From the NCBI GenBank assembly GCA_023231005.1, contig JALNWG010000014.1:10470-74469 (forward strand): a stretch of DNA of 64,000 bases, given 5' to 3'. The position numbers were made by a program, and so were the translations under genes. The DNA is from Bacteroidales bacterium. GTDB lineage: Bacteria; Bacteroidota; Bacteroidia; Bacteroidales; FEN-979. A model generated the notes under the pieces. It was not told the DNA's origin and searched no databases. It saw only the letters and a program-made list of their open reading frames with translations. How positions within the stretch are numbered: position 1 is the first letter of the stretch; every line of letters begins with the position of its first letter. Shown one piece after another: positions 35,159 through 45,377 of the stretch.

Positions 35159-36482
35159 AATAAAACAGGATCATTTTCCGAATGGCATCCTGGCAAACGG
35201 GGCAAAACCCGGGTGCTTCATTGGACTTCATACGGCAATCCATCTTTGGACTATATATTCCTTTCGAGAGATAGCCTCCTCCTTCAAACATCCCGACAGT
35301 GGATTTAAAATTCTCATTTCTTGGCGTTGGGATTGGGATCCCTGCAGGAACCATTTTTTTCCATTTGGTTTCAAAATTCACATTCGATGTGATATTTGGT
35401 TCCCAAGGTTCAAACTTTAAGTTATAAAAATCAGAATAAGCGACATCTGAAGTATAATATTCGTCAGCCAGACCGGCAAATGAATGACCAAATTCATGAA
35501 TGGCAACGATTTTAGACAACTGATGGTCAACAGTACTTTGACCATAATGGTTATAAAACCCTCCTCCGCCATATCGTTTGCTGTTTACGAGTATAAAAAT
35601 GGCATCGTAGGGGACATTAGCGGCAATGTCGTATACCGATTTGGTGTCGAAAGTAGTCAGATACCTGTCCATATCAAAAGTGTAAAAACTGCTATGGATA
35701 TTGGTGTTAACATAAATATCTTTTCCCGGGATGGTGATTCCTGCTTCATCCGAAGGAGATTCAATGGCATAGAAGTTAAACCGGTCGGAAAAATCGGAAT
35801 AAGGGGTAACCGACATGATGTAATCGCACATTTTTTTGGCATCTTCCAGGAATTTATCCATGTCTCCCTGGGTATATCCCTCCGCGATAAAGGCAATATC
35901 CACCATCTTGGCAGGATCTCCAGATTCCTTTATTTTGGTCACTTTAGCTGCATGAATGTTCTCATGATTGATAAAATAGTCAGAAGGGCTGATGAAACGT
36001 TCGAAGATTGGTTCAAATCGATTGGTTTCATAAGATCTTTTCTCAATGATGAACCGGATGGTGTTTTTAGGAAAAGGAAGAACGGCGGTCATCGATAACG
36101 CACGCTTCATCTTTCTGGCTTCATCCGTACCTTTCCATTCCTGAAAAACCGAATTAAATCCGCGTGAAAAAATCATGATATTTGAGGCAGAATCAAAAGC
36201 TACATAGCGGTAACTACCATAACCGAATGGATCAATGAGATTCTTATGTGGCCCACCCCAAAAGGGTTCCTGTTTCATTTGACTAAAATAAACCACTTCC
36301 GATTTGGCATCTCCTCCCAAAAAATAGTCCACACGAAGGGTTTTTGATATAAAATATTTCTCAAATTCCAGATTTGCTGCCAACGCTGGAGTAGCTGCAA
36401 CAGCAGTGACTCCGGTTTGACTATAAACATAAGGGGAAAAGAGTAAGATTAAAAAAACTTGAAGAACAAATCTATTTTTCAT
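35151..36482 (-). CDS. Secreted M64-family metallopeptidase
   Basis: A 443-aa protein with a signal peptide (about residues 1-21, ending YSQTG). The zinc site is HEFGHSFAGLADEY (His329, Glu330, His333, Asp340), the pattern of peptidase family M64 (IgA peptidase family). An N-terminal beta domain of ~170 residues precedes the catalytic domain, and a CxxC near the C-terminus (CPVCQ) may be structural. It would act in the periplasm or outside the cell. Overlap with the activase gene hints that peptide breakdown and glycyl radical chemistry are expressed together, which would suit release of a hydroxyproline-like substrate; that link is inference. Confidence 0.85.
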   Translation of the reverse strand: MKNRFVLQVFLILLFSPYVYSQTGVTAVAATPALAANLEFEKYFISKTLRVDYFLGGDAKSEVVYFSQMKQEPFWGGPHKNLIDPFGYGSYRYVAFDSASNIMIFSRGFNSVFQEWKGTDEARKMKRALSMTAVLPFPKNTIRFIIEKRSYETNRFEPIFERFISPSDYFINHENIHAAKVTKIKESGDPAKMVDIAFIAEGYTQGDMDKFLEDAKKMCDYIMSVTPYSDFSDRFNFYAIESPSDEAGITIPGKDIYVNTNIHSSFYTFDMDRYLTTFDTKSVYDIAANVPYDAIFILVNSKRYGGGGFYNHYGQSTVDHQLSKIVAIHEFGHSFAGLADEYYTSDVAYSDFYNLKFEPWEPNITSNVNFETKWKKMVPAGIPIPTPRNENFKSTVGMFEGGGYLSKGIYSPKMDCRMKSNEAPGFCPVCQDAIRKMILFYCD

Positions 36483-36514
36483 ATTCAGAAGATTAAATTC
36501 TGATCAACAAATGA

Positions 36515-39460
36515 TCACTCAACTGTTATTTCATCCACAAAAATCCATGCTTTTTTACCGGCCCCCAGGTGCCAGGGAGGACAAATGCCACGGTTTTTAG
36601 CAACAACTTTGACATACCGGATTTTCTCGGGTTTAAAATCGAAGGTGAATTCCTTGACCATAGAGCCATCTACCTTTTCCGGAACATCATTTATTATGGT
36701 TTCTGCCAGCTTATAATTCACCCCGTCAGATGAAGTGAAAAAACTCACCTCTTCCGGCATGAATATCCAGGCAGACTGTTCCTGATAGCAACCCAATCCA
36801 AGATGACGGATCGTTAGGTCTTCACCAAGGTCGATCACTGCATTGAGATCTACCCCTTCATATCCCTGCCATTTTCCAGTGCGGAAATCATTGCCACCCC
36901 GTTGAAAATCAATCAACGCCAGTTCGCCTCCGGCAGAATATTGGCCGGCAGGAGTAGTATTCAGCGTGATTTTCCGATTTTTCGGAATCTGGATAAAATG
37001 GGCTTCCATGATAAAACTTTTTGGCATATCGGGTTTGTATGCCATCGCTTTCAGAGTTGTGGTCTTGGAAATTCTGAATGGCCGTTGATAAACAGTCGAT
37101 TTTATTGTGGGATCAGATCCATCAAGGGTATATAGAATATAAGCGCTTTCAATGGGACTTGAAAGGGCAATCATCGTGTTATCGATAAAAGTTGGCTGGC
37201 CGATTTCCACTGACGGAACGGGGATGGTTAGATAGTCTGAAATTCTGGAAGGAGGAGAAGCTCCAGCTCCCACTCCCCACGCTTTATTGGGTGTTGAACC
37301 CATGTTGAAAACCATCTCTCCTCCTTTTAAAATATCCTCATGCGAAAGATAGGTTCTGGAACATGGTTTTCCATTTAATGAGGCAGACTGAATATAAAAA
37401 TTCTGATCACCAGCATTGTTAGCCCTGATCGTAAAGGTCTTCCCGTTTTCGAGGGTAATTACAGCTTTCGGAAACAAAGGAGAACCGATTGCATAGTTTC
37501 CTGAACCTGGAGTAACCGGGTAAAATCCCATCGCACTTAACACATACCAGGCTGACATTTGACCGCAATCTTCATTTCCAATCAAACCATCAGGATCATT
37601 TTTATAGAAATCATGACAAATCTTATGGATCAGTTCCTGTGTTTTCCAAGGACAGCTAACATAATCGTACAAATAAGCCATGTGATGGCTGGGTTCATTA
37701 CCATGGGCATATTGGCCAATCATTCCGCTGATATCAGATTGTTCCCTGCCGGTTGTTTTAGAATTGGTCGAGAATAGTGAATCCAACCGGGCCTTAACCC
37801 TGTTGCGTCCTCCTGACAGAGCAATAAAAACCTCCATGTCTTGAGGAACATAAAGACTATATTGCCATGCGTTGGCTTCAGTATAATTGAAATTGACCTC
37901 AAAAGGATCGAAAGGAGTAAACCAGGTTTCGTTTTTCTTCGCCCGGAAAAATCCTGTTGAATTATCATACAGGTTCTTATAATTTTGTGCCCGACGGATG
38001 TACGTTTTATAATCCTCTTGTTTCCCCATAGCATGTGCCATCATGGCAATACACCAATCATCATAAGCATACTCGAGTGTTTTAGAAACGGATTCACCTT
38101 CCTGATCAGCAGGAATATACCCCTTTGTCTGGTAATATTTTAGTCCGAGATGGTTCTGTTCTGCGCTATGTTTCATTGCAGTCAGCGCCAATAAGGTATC
38201 GTAACCTTTGATGCCTTTCTGGAAAGCATCAGCAATAACTGAAACAGAGTGATACCCAATCATACAGCCTGTTTCATTACTTGAGAGTTCCCATACCGGT
38301 AACATACCGCCTTCCTGGTATTGACGCAAAAAAGTCCGAATAAAATCGTTGGTACGGGCCGGCTCGATAATGGTATACAACGGATTTGCAGCACGGTACG
38401 TGTCCCATAAAGAGAAAACGGTATAGTAATCAAATCCATCGGTTTGATGAATTTTAAGATCCCTGCCACGGTACTGACCATCCACATCATTATAAATATT
38501 GGGTTGAAGCATGGTGTGGTACAAAGCAGTGTAAAAAATAATCCTTTGATCATGAGTACCGCCTTCTACTTTGATCTTGCCCAATTCTTTATTCCAGGTG
38601 AGTGCAGCCTGGTTGGCAATGGCAGAAAAATCCCAACCAGGGATTTCAGATTCCAGGTTTTTCCGGGCACCTTCGATACTTACGCCTGAAATACCCACTT
38701 TTACAAGAATTTTTTCCTGGTTTGTGGTTGTGAAGGTAAAAAATGCCTTGATATCTTCCCCGGAAATCTCTCTCCAATCAGATGAAGTCTCTGAACCTTT
38801 TGCCAAAGTAAATGTTTTAAAAGGCTTGGAAAAGCGTGCCACAAAGTATATCATTTGTTTATCAGCCCAATTCTGGGAAATCCGGTATCCTTCCACTTCG
38901 TCTGACCCGGTTACTTTTAATCCTGATTCCAGGACTTTATCCCGGTGTTTTAAATCCAGTACAATATTTGCCTCGCTGGAGGCAGGAAAAGTATAGCAAT
39001 GAAACCCCACCCTGGCACTGGCCGTCAGCTCAACCTTGATCCCATATTTTGTCAAATCGACGCGATAATAGCCGGGCGAGGCAACTTCATCCGATTTCCG
39101 AAAAGGAGAAGAATATGCATAGATGGTCAGGTTCACTTTTCCAATTACCGGCATAATCAGTATATCTCCATAATCAGAACATCCGGTACCGCTAAGGTGG
39201 GTATGACTGAATCCATAGATAACCGAATCAGTACCATGATAAGCGGAACATCCATCCCAACCCTTCAAGCGGGTATCCGGACTTAACTGAACCATTCCAA
39301 AAGGAACTGAAGCCCCTGGAAAGGTATGACCATGCCCTCCCGTTCCAATAAAAGGATTAACATAGTCGGTAAGGGAAGCCGGTTGCTGCCCCTGAGTCAG
39401 AAATGATGATAACAGGATCATTCCCAAATAAAATGATTTTTGAAATAATTTTCCAGTCAT
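36515..39460 (-). CDS. GH92-family alpha-mannosidase with C-terminal discoidin-like domain
   Basis: A 981-aa secreted protein (signal peptide about residues 1-25). The GH92 opening VNPFIGTGGHGHTFPGASVPFGM is split here as FIGTGGHGHTFPGA and SVPFGMVQLSPDTR. The large catalytic part follows to about residue 740, including GNEDCGQMSAWYVLSAMGFYP near its end. After it come a chitobiase-type Ig-like domain (YTLDGSDPTIKS) and a C-terminal F5/8 discoidin-type domain (about 830-981), probably sugar-binding. Family members are calcium-dependent exo-alpha-mannosidases acting on N-glycans or mannans. The gene lies five bases after the GH2 gene, so both work on mannose-containing glycans. Confidence 0.92.
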   Translation of the reverse strand: MTGKLFQKSFYLGMILLSSFLTQGQQPASLTDYVNPFIGTGGHGHTFPGASVPFGMVQLSPDTRLKGWDGCSAYHGTDSVIYGFSHTHLSGTGCSDYGDILIMPVIGKVNLTIYAYSSPFRKSDEVASPGYYRVDLTKYGIKVELTASARVGFHCYTFPASSEANIVLDLKHRDKVLESGLKVTGSDEVEGYRISQNWADKQMIYFVARFSKPFKTFTLAKGSETSSDWREISGEDIKAFFTFTTTNQEKILVKVGISGVSIEGARKNLESEIPGWDFSAIANQAALTWNKELGKIKVEGGTHDQRIIFYTALYHTMLQPNIYNDVDGQYRGRDLKIHQTDGFDYYTVFSLWDTYRAANPLYTIIEPARTNDFIRTFLRQYQEGGMLPVWELSSNETGCMIGYHSVSVIADAFQKGIKGYDTLLALTAMKHSAEQNHLGLKYYQTKGYIPADQEGESVSKTLEYAYDDWCIAMMAHAMGKQEDYKTYIRRAQNYKNLYDNSTGFFRAKKNETWFTPFDPFEVNFNYTEANAWQYSLYVPQDMEVFIALSGGRNRVKARLDSLFSTNSKTTGREQSDISGMIGQYAHGNEPSHHMAYLYDYVSCPWKTQELIHKICHDFYKNDPDGLIGNEDCGQMSAWYVLSAMGFYPVTPGSGNYAIGSPLFPKAVITLENGKTFTIRANNAGDQNFYIQSASLNGKPCSRTYLSHEDILKGGEMVFNMGSTPNKAWGVGAGASPPSRISDYLTIPVPSVEIGQPTFIDNTMIALSSPIESAYILYTLDGSDPTIKSTVYQRPFRISKTTTLKAMAYKPDMPKSFIMEAHFIQIPKNRKITLNTTPAGQYSAGGELALIDFQRGGNDFRTGKWQGYEGVDLNAVIDLGEDLTIRHLGLGCYQEQSAWIFMPEEVSFFTSSDGVNYKLAETIINDVPEKVDGSMVKEFTFDFKPEKIRYVKVVAKNRGICPPWHLGAGKKAWIFVDEITVE

Positions 39461-39465
39461 GATTT

Positions 39466-41994
39466 TTAATATGAGTCAATAAGTGAGATAATCTTAACAA
39501 AATCCTCATTTTTAATATTTTTTTCAGAAGTATAGAATTTTACTTTGTACATTTTACCTGGTAAAATATCAAAATAATTATTCGAAAAATCTCCTTTAAC
39601 ATCCGTAGACAGATAAGCATTTTTAACCAATTTATCCGCGGTGATCTGAATAAAGAACCCATCGCCACTGGGGAGTTCTGTAATTTTTTTGGTAATTTCA
39701 GGAGCAGATAGTTTCAAATTCTTTGGTGCAGCAAAATAAAGCAGGTTCCCGTTTAAGTATTCATCTAATCCTATAGAGGAAGCAGAAAAAACGACAGATG
39801 CCGTATCATAATTGGCTAAAAGAGCCGATTGAAGAGTATCATAATAAACGAGGGAGCTATTAGCGGGAATGGTAACAGAATATAATTCATCACATAATAT
39901 TTTTCCGGAAAAATCTTGTAATTGAATATGCATCGCCCTTTTTTGCGGCATGATGTCATCCGAAACAATATAGACTTTGATATGTCCATTTTCTAAGACA
40001 GGAGAGAATATTACATCATCATACTGATGTCGAGATTCGAAATACAAGGCTTTTTTCCGGCCATAATAATCGCGGGCTGACCAGGAAACTACCGGCCAAC
40101 AATCATTTAACTGCCAATACAGACTACCCATACAAAAAGGTTTAGCCCTCCGTTGAGCCTGGATGGCAGAGCCGATCCCATTAGCTTGTACTAATTGACT
40201 AACATAAAGATAGGATTCGAAGTTCTTGGGCTGTTTATAATCTCTCAAAAGATATTCATCAATCGTTTCATAGCCAACCGGATGTTTCTGATGGGCTTTC
40301 ATTACCGTTGATCCCAGTTTCCGGTCGTCGGGCAGTGTGAATTTTTTAATGGTTGAGAGACTGGGAAAACCCTGGAATCCGAATTCAGACATGAAACGGC
40401 CAACCTTTTGTGTGTATTTGCTAAACGGTTCCTTAGCCCACCAAACGCCCCAGTAATGCGAATCTCCCTCTGTCATACTGGAAGCCTCACCCCACCCATG
40501 TAAAGGGGAGGAGGGAATATATGGCCGCAGGGAATCGAAACGACGAATGGTGACGGGAAGTATCCGGGCGAATAGCATTCGGTAATCTTTATAAACCGAT
40601 GCTGAATCTTCGGCAGAATAGCCATATTGTTTTTGCCAACCCCAGTTCTTCCATCCTTCTTCCACTTCATTGTTTCCACACCACAAAGCGATACAAGGAT
40701 GTTGACGTAATCGTACCACATTCTGAATCGCTTCTGCCTTCACATTTTCAAAAAAGTCCTTGGTGCCGGGATTCATAGCACAAGCGAACATAAAATCCTG
40801 CCATACCAGGATCCCATTTTCATCACAAAGATCATAGAAAATATCATTTTCATAAATTCCACCGCCCCAAACCCGGAGCATATTCATATTTGCATTTTTT
40901 ACATCCTTAATGAGTGCATGATACGTAGAGTCCTTGACCCTGGGAAGAAAATTATCCTGAGGAATATAATTTGCACCCTTCATATATACCGGGATGCCAT
41001 TAACTTTAAAATAAAATGATTTGCCAATAGAATCCTTTTCCTGTACCAGTTCTATCCTCCGTAATCCGATTCTCTGCTTGCCTTCTCCAACCAACTGATC
41101 CCCAAAATAAACTTCATATTTAAAATTGTACAAATTGGGTTTTCCTATTTTATTGGGCCACCATAATAGAGGATTAACGATGGTGAACTGACCACGAATA
41201 AGATTCGGGCCCGTGTTCAGAATAACATTTTGGCGCAGTATTTCAATAGTATCATTGTATAACCTGATCTGGGCCGAATCACCCAATTGTGAAAAGATCG
41301 TGAATTGAGCATCAATTTTTGCCATCGAATCTGTGATCGACTTTTGGATAAAGTTGACCCCAAGTACTTTTACATAGGTCCAGTGATGGATATAAATTGG
41401 CTTCCATATTCCACTGGTAATAAAGGTAGGCCCCCAATCCCAACCATACTCGTAAGCCGCTTTCCTTGATACTACCCGCTCATCACCAGGAAGTTTATAT
41501 TTTAATTGACCATACCTTGATTTATTCTCACCTACAACGGCAGGGAATTGAATCCTGAGGGTATTCTCTCCGATTCGTAAAAAACGCCGGATGTCGGCAT
41601 ACCATTCCCGGAACATATTATCGGCAACAATGACCAGGGAATCATTTAAATACACATTTGCGTATGTATCCAATCCTTTGCATACCAACTCCATATTCCG
41701 CCATTCAAATTGCTTCACATTATAATTAAATGTTTTTTTATATTCCCACCCAACTTCTCCGATCCATTGAAGTTTCCCTTCATTATCTCCAAAATAAGGA
41801 TCCGGAATGATTTTATTTCGCATTAAATCCAGATGTACTACTCCTGGAACTGTTGCTGGGAGCCATTCTTTACTCCCAGCACGCCTGAACTGCCAATTCC
41901 CTCCCAAATCCATAATATTCAATTCCTGAGCATCAGAAAGTTCAGAAGCCATGACAAAAAGTGCAGTGACAAAAAAGATCAGAAAGCGGCGCAT
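39466..41994 (-). CDS. GH2-family beta-mannosidase
   Basis: I take the ATG at 41994 (842 aa; signal peptide opening MRRFLIFFVTALF). Domains in order: N-terminal sugar-binding jelly roll (GNWQFRRAG, WEYKKTF), Ig-like domain, and a TIM barrel with acid/base Glu443 (WCGNNEVEEGW) and nucleophile Glu537 (MSEFGFQGFPS). This pattern is that of beta-mannosidases in GH2. It would release terminal beta-mannose, for example from the N-glycan core after GH92 enzymes have trimmed alpha-mannose. It is divergent from galactokinase across an 81-base intergenic stretch. Confidence 0.9.
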   Translation of the reverse strand: MRRFLIFFVTALFVMASELSDAQELNIMDLGGNWQFRRAGSKEWLPATVPGVVHLDLMRNKIIPDPYFGDNEGKLQWIGEVGWEYKKTFNYNVKQFEWRNMELVCKGLDTYANVYLNDSLVIVADNMFREWYADIRRFLRIGENTLRIQFPAVVGENKSRYGQLKYKLPGDERVVSRKAAYEYGWDWGPTFITSGIWKPIYIHHWTYVKVLGVNFIQKSITDSMAKIDAQFTIFSQLGDSAQIRLYNDTIEILRQNVILNTGPNLIRGQFTIVNPLLWWPNKIGKPNLYNFKYEVYFGDQLVGEGKQRIGLRRIELVQEKDSIGKSFYFKVNGIPVYMKGANYIPQDNFLPRVKDSTYHALIKDVKNANMNMLRVWGGGIYENDIFYDLCDENGILVWQDFMFACAMNPGTKDFFENVKAEAIQNVVRLRQHPCIALWCGNNEVEEGWKNWGWQKQYGYSAEDSASVYKDYRMLFARILPVTIRRFDSLRPYIPSSPLHGWGEASSMTEGDSHYWGVWWAKEPFSKYTQKVGRFMSEFGFQGFPSLSTIKKFTLPDDRKLGSTVMKAHQKHPVGYETIDEYLLRDYKQPKNFESYLYVSQLVQANGIGSAIQAQRRAKPFCMGSLYWQLNDCWPVVSWSARDYYGRKKALYFESRHQYDDVIFSPVLENGHIKVYIVSDDIMPQKRAMHIQLQDFSGKILCDELYSVTIPANSSLVYYDTLQSALLANYDTASVVFSASSIGLDEYLNGNLLYFAAPKNLKLSAPEITKKITELPSGDGFFIQITADKLVKNAYLSTDVKGDFSNNYFDILPGKMYKVKFYTSEKNIKNEDFVKIISLIDSY

Positions 41995-42075
41995 AAATTT
42001 TTTTTTGACAAAATTATCAATTTCCAGCTTATCTTTTTTTATTACTTTAGACAACGAATCTCAAACGTCTCTTCT

Positions 42076-43251
42076 ATGATTTCCGATGATCTCTTTACCC
42101 GTTTTTATGCAATTTATGGCAAACCGGAAAACCAACCACGACTTTTTTTTGCTCCAGGCAGGGTCAACCTGATTGGTGAACATACTGATTACAATGGAGG
42201 ATATGTTTTGCCTTGTGCCTTACAATATGGAACCTATCTCCTGATCCGACAATCATCAGAAGAAATGATAAAACTCGCCTCTGCTAATTTTGAATTCAGG
42301 GCAGACATCAGACTTGCTGATATTTCACGAAAAATTGATTCTCAATGGGTAAATTATCCATTGGGAATTTTTGATCAGTTCCGTCAGATGAATCTTAATC
42401 TTCCTGGTTTTGAGATCTTTTATTCTGGAGATATTCCTAATAGCGCCGGTCTTTCTTCTTCTGCTTCCATTGAAATGGTCACTGCTTATGCACTTTCTGT
42501 TATGATAAATGCGATTCAATTGTCAATGTGGGATTTGATAAAACTGTCGCAACGTTCCGAAAACCAATTTGTTGGTGTTCAATGCGGAATTATGGATCAA
42601 TTTGCTGTCGGGATGGGTGCAAAAGATCATGCTTTGTTTTTAAATTGTCAAACCCTCGACTATAACCGGGTTCCCATGATTTTGAATGGTTTTAAATTCA
42701 TTATTGCAAATACCAACAAACCCCGTGATTTGACCGATTCAAAATATAATGAGCGGGTAGCGGAGTGTCAGTTAGCAGTTTCCTGTTTATCCCAAATTAT
42801 TTCTATCTCAAAGCTTGGGGAGATCAGTTATGTTCAGTTTTATAAAATGCAAGATGAAATCTCAGATCCATTGATTCGGAAGCGGGCTCGCCATGTGATA
42901 TCTGAAAATCAACGGGTACTGAATTCAATGGCCTGTTTGAATCGTGGAGATATAAGTCAGTTCGGCGCTTTAATGAATGCCTCCCATGAATCATTACGTG
43001 ATAATTATGAAGTTACAGGCTTTGAACTGGATACACTGGTCGAAGAAGCTCAGAAAATCAATGGTGTGATCGGTGCTCGTATGACTGGCGCTGGTTTTGG
43101 TGGTTGTACCGTAAACCTGGTTCGTGAAAGTGCAATTGAAGATTTTAAAAGTCATGTTGGTGCCGGATATCACGCAAAAACCGGTTTGAAAGCAGATTTT
43201 TATTTAGCCGAAATCTCCGACGGCGTAAAAGAAATTACTAACCATTCCTAA
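42076..43251 (+). CDS. galK: Galactokinase
   Basis: The gene begins at the ATG at 42076 (391 aa); upstream codons of the open frame lie inside the divergent GH2 gene. Motifs of the GHMP kinase fold are present: GRVNLIGEHTDYNGGYVLP (galactose-binding signature), GLSSSASIEM (ATP-binding loop), MDQFAVGMG with the catalytic Asp, and GARMTGAGFGGC near the end. It phosphorylates alpha-D-galactose at C1 in the cytoplasm, the entry step of the Leloir pathway. An aldose 1-epimerase gene (44136-45293), which makes the alpha anomer, lies nearby on the other strand. Confidence 0.95.
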   Translation: MISDDLFTRFYAIYGKPENQPRLFFAPGRVNLIGEHTDYNGGYVLPCALQYGTYLLIRQSSEEMIKLASANFEFRADIRLADISRKIDSQWVNYPLGIFDQFRQMNLNLPGFEIFYSGDIPNSAGLSSSASIEMVTAYALSVMINAIQLSMWDLIKLSQRSENQFVGVQCGIMDQFAVGMGAKDHALFLNCQTLDYNRVPMILNGFKFIIANTNKPRDLTDSKYNERVAECQLAVSCLSQIISISKLGEISYVQFYKMQDEISDPLIRKRARHVISENQRVLNSMACLNRGDISQFGALMNASHESLRDNYEVTGFELDTLVEEAQKINGVIGARMTGAGFGGCTVNLVRESAIEDFKSHVGAGYHAKTGLKADFYLAEISDGVKEITNHS

Positions 43252-43270
43252 TCCACTAACTTAATTTCTT

Positions 43271-44119
43271 ATGAGCCACAAAAAAGAAAAAGAAAAAGAA
43301 AAAGATCCGGTCAGGGTAAAGGATCCGGAAGATGAGGGTAAAGATAAATTACCTCGTACTTTTTATGAAGAGGAGCTGGCGAAGTTACAGATCGAGCTCG
43401 TCCGGCTACAGGAGTGGATTAAATATAAAGGACTCCGGGTAGTGGTCTTGTTTGAAGGTCGTGATGCTGCTGGAAAAGGGGGTGCAATCAAACGAATTAC
43501 CGAATCATTAAACCCCCGGGTTTGCAATGTCGTAGCTCTTGGTGTACCAACCGAAAAAGAGAAAACCCAGTGGTATTTTCAGCGTTATGTACCGCATCTT
43601 CCTGCCGCTGGCCAAATGGTGATTTTTGACCGGAGCTGGTATAATCGCGCAGGCGTTGAGCGGGTTATGGGCTTTTGCAACGAAGAAGATTATTGGGACT
43701 TTTTAAGGTCCTGTCCAAACTTTGAGAACATGCTTATCCGCTCCGGAATCATTTTAATCAAGTATTGGTTTTCTGTCAGTGATAAAGAACAGGAAAAACG
43801 TTTCCTTCAAAGGATTGAGGATCCCACACGGCGATGGAAAATCAGCCCGATGGATGTGAAGTCACGTACAAAATGGGTAGAATATTCCAAGGCGAAAGAC
43901 GATATGTTCTCGTATACCGACACCAAACAATCCCCATGGTACGTAGTGGAAGCCGATGATAAACGAAGAGCCCGGCTGAATTGTATCAGCCACCTGCTAA
44001 GCATTATTCCGTATGATGATGTCCCTCGTGAAACAATTGTCTTACCTCCCCTCGAAAAGGATAAAGCATACGTACGCCCTCCCATGGGTGAACAAACATT
44101 TGTCCCCAACAAATATTAG
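43271..44119 (+). CDS. Polyphosphate kinase 2 (PPK2 family)
   Basis: A 282-aa protein with the Walker A motif EGRDAAGKGGA, Walker B block DRSWYNRAGVE, and conserved HLPAAGQ and DPTRRWKISPMD segments. The first ~35 residues are a highly charged, probably disordered Lys/Glu-rich tail. PPK2 enzymes move phosphate between polyphosphate and nucleotides, usually toward making NTP. It follows galK by 19 bases on the same strand and so may be co-transcribed; no functional link to galactose use is evident beyond ATP demand. It converges on the epimerase gene with only 16 bases between. Confidence 0.92.
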   Translation: MSHKKEKEKEKDPVRVKDPEDEGKDKLPRTFYEEELAKLQIELVRLQEWIKYKGLRVVVLFEGRDAAGKGGAIKRITESLNPRVCNVVALGVPTEKEKTQWYFQRYVPHLPAAGQMVIFDRSWYNRAGVERVMGFCNEEDYWDFLRSCPNFENMLIRSGIILIKYWFSVSDKEQEKRFLQRIEDPTRRWKISPMDVKSRTKWVEYSKAKDDMFSYTDTKQSPWYVVEADDKRRARLNCISHLLSIIPYDDVPRETIVLPPLEKDKAYVRPPMGEQTFVPNKY

Positions 44120-44135
44120 CTGGATCAGAAAAAAA

Positions 44136-45293
44136 TTATTTGATCACTGAAAACCTGTAAACGGTTTGTTCCGAAAATTTTTCACCTGGATTTAAAATGG
44201 TATTTGGAAACTCATGATGATTTGGAGAGTCAGGATAATGCTGCGTTTCCAAGCAAAATCCGAAATGCTTTTCATATAGCTTTCCCTCTTTCCCCCGGAG
44301 GGTTCCATCCAGAAAATTACCTGTATAAAATTGAACTCCAGGCTGGGTCGTGAGCAATTCTAATTGCCGTCCCGTTTCCGGATCATAAACTTGAGCGGCC
44401 ATCTCTAAATTTCTGCCTTTTTTTGTCAGGATATAATTGTGATCATATCCGCCACTTACCTGTTCTATTCTCGAACCAATTGGTTCTGAGGCATTAAAAT
44501 CCATACAAGTATGGGTAACAGGAAGTATTTTTCCTGTCGGAATTAATTCCCCATCAACCGGAGTATACTGGTCAGCATATAAAGTAAGTATGTGATTTAA
44601 AACATCCCGGTTTGCTCCATTCAAATTAAAATAGGAATGATTACAAAGATTGACTGGTGTAGGTTTATCAGAGGTTGCTTCAAAGAGCGCAGAGAATTCG
44701 TTATTATTGTTCAGAGTGTAAGTCACTTTCACATTTAAATTTCCAGGGTAACCTTCTTCACCATCGCGACTGAGATATGTTAGAACAAGACCAACCATTG
44801 TAGAATCACCAATCTCCTTTGCCTGCCAAATCATCTTGTCAAATCCTTTAATTCCGCCATGCAAACTGTTCTTTCCATCGTTAACAGCCAATTGATAATG
44901 CTTTCTATCCAGTGTAAATTGTCCACGGGCGATTCGGTTGGCATAACGTCCAACAATTGCTCCAAAATAGGGGCATCCGTCAAGATATTGCTGCAAACTG
45001 TCGAATCCCAGAACGATATCTCCAGCTTTCCCATTTCTATCAGGAACAATGATAGACGTAATTATTGCCCCATAATTGGTTATCTTAACGATAATTCCAT
45101 TACTATTGTGCAACGTGAACAAGGAAATTTCTTTATTATTTACAGTCCCAAAATGTGTTTTCATGATCGATATGTTTAATGAATCCTCCTTTTCATGATC
45201 TGATCCGGTAAGCTGAAATTTCACTGTATTATTGCACGAATCCATCATTTCCAAAAAGATCAGGGAAATAAAAACAAGAAAAAATTGTTTCAT
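44136..45293 (-). CDS. galM: Aldose 1-epimerase (exported form)
   Basis: I take the ATG at 45293 (385 aa). The N-terminus MKQFFLVFISLIF leads to a Cys at MDSC, a possible lipobox, so this is probably a periplasmic lipoprotein form. GalM motifs: GRYANRI, HGGIKGFD, NHSYFNLNG (catalytic His), DHNYIL, and CLETQHYPDSPN with the catalytic Glu. It interconverts alpha and beta anomers of aldoses, supplying alpha-galactose to galactokinase after uptake. It is convergent with the PPK2 gene. Confidence 0.9.
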   Translation of the reverse strand: MKQFFLVFISLIFLEMMDSCNNTVKFQLTGSDHEKEDSLNISIMKTHFGTVNNKEISLFTLHNSNGIIVKITNYGAIITSIIVPDRNGKAGDIVLGFDSLQQYLDGCPYFGAIVGRYANRIARGQFTLDRKHYQLAVNDGKNSLHGGIKGFDKMIWQAKEIGDSTMVGLVLTYLSRDGEEGYPGNLNVKVTYTLNNNNEFSALFEATSDKPTPVNLCNHSYFNLNGANRDVLNHILTLYADQYTPVDGELIPTGKILPVTHTCMDFNASEPIGSRIEQVSGGYDHNYILTKKGRNLEMAAQVYDPETGRQLELLTTQPGVQFYTGNFLDGTLRGKEGKLYEKHFGFCLETQHYPDSPNHHEFPNTILNPGEKFSEQTVYRFSVIK

Positions 45294-45377
45294 GACCAGA
45301 AGATTATAAATCATTACAAACCTACTCAAAATTGAAGAAACAAAATACATTATTGGTACTTTTACGGATGAAAAGTA

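Noticed and set aside
41833..42075. N-terminal extension of galactokinase
   Set aside because: These codons lie inside the divergent GH2 gene; the family's normal N-terminus starts at the ATG at 42076.
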